Of a stretch of DNA of 64,000 nt, positions 60,804 to 64,000 are shown piece by piece; the first letter of the stretch is position 1, and each line of letters opens with the position of its first letter. The position numbers and the translations under genes are program-made. Where the stretch lies: NCBI GenBank assembly GCA_019454045.1, contig SKCR01026809.1, positions 1 through 64,000 of the forward strand. The letters run 5' to 3'. The DNA is from Zanthoxylum bungeanum (lineage: Eukaryota > Streptophyta > Magnoliopsida > Sapindales > Rutaceae). Below the pieces are notes generated by a model. The model did no database searches and was not told the DNA's origin. It was given only the letters and a program-made list of their open reading frames with translations.

Positions 60804-62928
60804 GTTCCAACACCCAAAATACATCCAATACATTCAAAAGACATATTTATCATCAACAAATTTACTGAAAATCCAAATCTAATCCAGAGATAAAAATTAT
60901 CAAATTTTCATGCTTAAATCCAATTTTTCAACATTAATCCAATTAATCTTAACACCAATCAAAGTCACCACAAATGAACCACCCAAGAACCATTCTAGGC
61001 ATTACAAGAGTGGTCATAACACTCTAGAATGCCAACTATGTTGTCCAACAACAAATTGAGCTCCAATTACATTAATCTAACTCAAAATAAGCTTACACAT
61101 GCTACTAGCTTCTCAATCCATAATCTATATGAAAAAGCCCCAATTTTGAGAAACCAAATAAACCTTACAACTATTGTAGAAGCTCAAGAACATCAAAACA
61201 ATTTTTAAGCTAAAGGAAATTAAAGCTTACCTCATAAAACTTCAAATCCCTAAGCTTATTCTTGATTTTTGCTTTTTCCTTTTTTGTCTCTCAAAATTTG
61301 GAAGCAAATTTTAGAGGCACCATTCGGCCACTTCCTTTTTGGCAAAACAAAGAAGACTTTCTCTATTTTTTTTTCTTTTTTTAGCCAAAAAGTGGCGTCC
61401 AACTCCAAGGGGAGGAGGGGCATTAAGCATTATTTATTTTGGCCAACAACCTAGCCAAAAGAAAGAAAAAAAAACTTTTTTCTTTTCACTTTTTAAAAAG
61501 TGGCGTGAGTTGTTGTGTAGAAAAGTCAATGATTAAAACCATTTTAATCAAAAAAGAAATACCTGGTAAAAGAGCCATCCACATGGCAACCCATCTATCT
61601 ATATATTACAATTAATATATATATAATAAATGGTCAAACTTTTACATATTTAAATAAAATAATAAAAGTCAAACAATTATTATTTAATTTACATGTGTCA
61701 TCAAATAATTTACCAAATAATATGTATCTAATATAATTATGTATCAAATACAAATACATATTAGAACGACCAAAATTACCCCCAGCATGTGTAAAATCGG
61801 TTACCGATTAAACGATTCGAATTAACTCATTTAATCCCATGAAGTATTATGAACAATCTGTATTATTCATAACGTGTTGCCCAAGTGCTCAACGAGTACA
61901 CTTCATATTGTGGGACTCTCTAAGTTTAGGTTTATCCATCATGAAATCTAATTTCGTGTCCATAATTCACCTACTCATGAATTATGATGACCACAGATAA
62001 TCTCGCTAAACTATGCAAGTCGAGGTCATTGCATACTTATAATTCCTCCGTCACAGGCTATCAATATTATACCTGAGATATAGATAAGAATGTCAAATCC
62101 TTATGGTATAATATAGTCGACTTTCAAATTTATGATCTCTAAATAACACTTGGAACTCGCTTCCAAAGTTATACCACGGCCATGGATTTACTAGATCATA
62201 AACACGTGTAGGATACCTATGTCCTGTATACAGTACTAACGAATTATATCTTGATATGCACTGGATATCATGAGCATCAGTCCACACCCAACTAACAGAC
62301 GGAGGTCAGATCATGAATAGATCGGTGACATGACTGCCATCAAAGTGTGGAGGATAACTCATATATCCACTGTGGTATCTCAAGTCGAAGGATCACTATG
62401 CTCGCTCAACTCGAGAAGATTCCTATTGATGTTGGTGTACCATCTATTAGGAAATATTCAGTGAGTCATTGAGTGTTTATCAAATAAACACCTACATATC
62501 TATACGAGTCTCCAGAGACAATTTATTATTCATTGGGATAAACCATCAGACTAAGTCACGATATACGATATGTATTGGTCTCAACGAATTTTACTAACCG
62601 ACCCGTGTTAGTAAATCTTGACCAGGAACTTTATTTAATGATATAAAATTTATAGTGACGCTTCCAAATGTCAATTACAAACTACGTTGTAACTGCGCAC
62701 TACATTGTAAATCCTAGGGTCTTTGTCTAATATACACGTATCACTAAATTAGATCTAGTTTCAATCTAATCATAATTAGATATCTAATCGTAATTAGATC
62801 GAATATATGTATAAAAGACAAGAGGTGCTACCATGAAATCAGTAATATTATGGAAAAATGAATTGATCGTATTCATGAATCAGACATAAATATGATCCGG
62901 ATTGGCACTCCGAGCACCAACACTAACA
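60804..62928 (-). mobile_element. Element H: diverged A-family LTR, partial
   Basis: The sequence aligns with about 17900-19840 of A, for example the region around CTCCGTCACAGG and the terminal GAGCACCAAC. It ends CACTAACA where A has CCCCTACA. It is clearly more diverged than the two A LTRs are from each other. Its left part was displaced by E. No polypurine tract follows on the right, so it is a 5' LTR end or a solo LTR. Confidence 0.78.
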
Positions 62929-63179
62929 CTCACGACAATTAGTGATAAATCTGATTTTTAGATTAAAAATTCAATTTTTAATTATTGATTAATTAGAATA
63001 AATTGGTTTATTTTAATTGCTCAAGAAAATAGTTACCGAAAATTATTTGGAGTGAAAATACCCGAAAATGGTGAAAAATAGCGTTACCAGGTAATGACTG
63101 CCCAAATATTTCTAGGGCTGACTTGGGCAGCGCCCATGTGCATTGATGGGTCAGTTCGGTCGGAAACGCATTTTATGCT
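62929..63179. other. Unassigned AT-rich sequence
   Basis: No coding sequence or repeat match within the window. It lies between the end of H and the terminus of a minus-strand gypsy LTR, so it may be that element's leader, though no tRNA-Asp primer site is seen next to the LTR. Confidence 0.4.
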
Positions 63180-64000
63180 TGATCAGTGGTAAACACACAC
63201 GTAACGCAAGCGCACGTATCGCTCAAGTAGTATAAAATATATCGATCCCATGAGGATTTAATACCTATGCTATTAATTTATGAAGCTAAATTTTCTACAA
63301 GTATCTAAAAATTTATTGTTGTTTGGTTGGTGATTTTTAACTAAAGAGAAGTAATTAAATAAAATTAAGATAGATTTTAAGTTTTAAACAATGATATGAA
63401 AATATCTAGGATTGTGAATCCTACCAATATCTTTCTAAAGATGAAGTGATTATCTTATGTTTGTGCAATATATCGGTTTATTAAGCTGCAACACGAAAAT
63501 ATGCAAAACCCTTTGTCTATGGTCATATGCAAACACCCAAAGTAACCCAATTAACTATATGTCTATGTTAACTAAGTTACCCGAATTCATTAAGTTCAAG
63601 TTCCAATTTTGGCTACCCACGCCCGACAGGTATATATCTATCCTGGAAGGAAATCTACCATAAGGGAAATCTACCATAAGATGAGATCGTGAGCTATCGA
63701 GTCTAAGGCTGAAACCTAAAATCCCTTCGTCAAGTTCATTTTAAGTTTACCATATCAATCTTATTAGTGGCTAGTTAATAAGAAGCATTAAGATTAAGAC
63801 TTAATAAATAAACCAATACATTACCTAAGACACAAAATAACCAACTTATAAACCGATGATATTGGAATTCATCACAACCATAGATAAGGTATTTAGCTAC
63901 AACTCATATCTAGGACTAGTAAAGACAAAAATAAATAAAACATCTTAGAACAATTTTGAAAGCTAAAAAGGTAAATAAAATAATAAAATAAAATGTTGAG
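63180..64000 (-). mobile_element. Gypsy LTR related to F, partial, minus strand
   Basis: Reading the minus strand, the end TCGATATATTTTATACTACT and the following GTGTGTGTTTACCACTGATCA correspond to the end of F's LTR (near 24040-24082). The plus strand opens TGATCAGTGGTAAACACAC. The LTR runs off the window. It is too diverged to be from F's own subfamily. Confidence 0.75.

Overview
This window is nuclear DNA from a flowering plant, probably a eudicot. It looks like one nest of LTR retrotransposons inserted into one another, as is typical of gene-poor heterochromatin. I found no ordinary host gene, rRNA, tRNA gene or CRISPR array. The evidence for a plant is Ty1/copia and Athila-like Ty3/gypsy proteins, primer sites matching plant initiator Met-tRNA and tRNA-Asp, and a LONELY GUY (LOG) cytokinin-activation protein. 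The species cannot be told from the sequence. Element names A to H below are mine.

Layout, outermost to innermost. H (LTR of the A family, 60804-62928) was hit by E (copia, minus strand; internal 54622-58688, 5' LTR 58689-60803). E's integrase region carries C, of the same family (internal 19841-21451 and 51312-52526, 5' LTR 52527-54621). C was hit twice. The first hit is a head-to-tail A-family array (1-19840) that shares one LTR between two units; that shared LTR was itself split by B (1640-11464). The second hit is D (21452-51311), a long-LTR element with no visible coding capacity, resembling a LARD. One D LTR carries F (21934-41444), an Athila-like gypsy element on the plus strand. F carries G (25517-34974), a copia element on the plus strand. 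D's other LTR carries a small hAT-like DNA transposon (48571-49385). The right edge enters another minus-strand gypsy LTR (63180 onward). Exact target-site duplications support B (AAATA), D (GACAC), F (AAAAC) and the hAT element (ACTGTGCT).

The most interesting object is F. Its reverse transcriptase, RNase H and integrase core are gone, and its protease is joined in frame to the integrase C-terminus. Between that ORF and the 3' LTR it carries two extra intact ORFs. One is an unrecognised Cys-containing protein of 182 aa. The other is a complete, intronless 217-aa LOG homologue that keeps the catalytic Arg and the PGGxGTxxE motif and ends in a basic stretch followed by LDLNL. F's U3 promoter carries six CACGTGTC (ABRE/G-box) motifs just upstream of a TATA box. 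F therefore looks like a non-autonomous element that has captured a cytokinin-activating gene.

Many differences between paired LTRs are one-base indels. Some of the frameshifts that break coding regions may therefore be assembly error and not decay.
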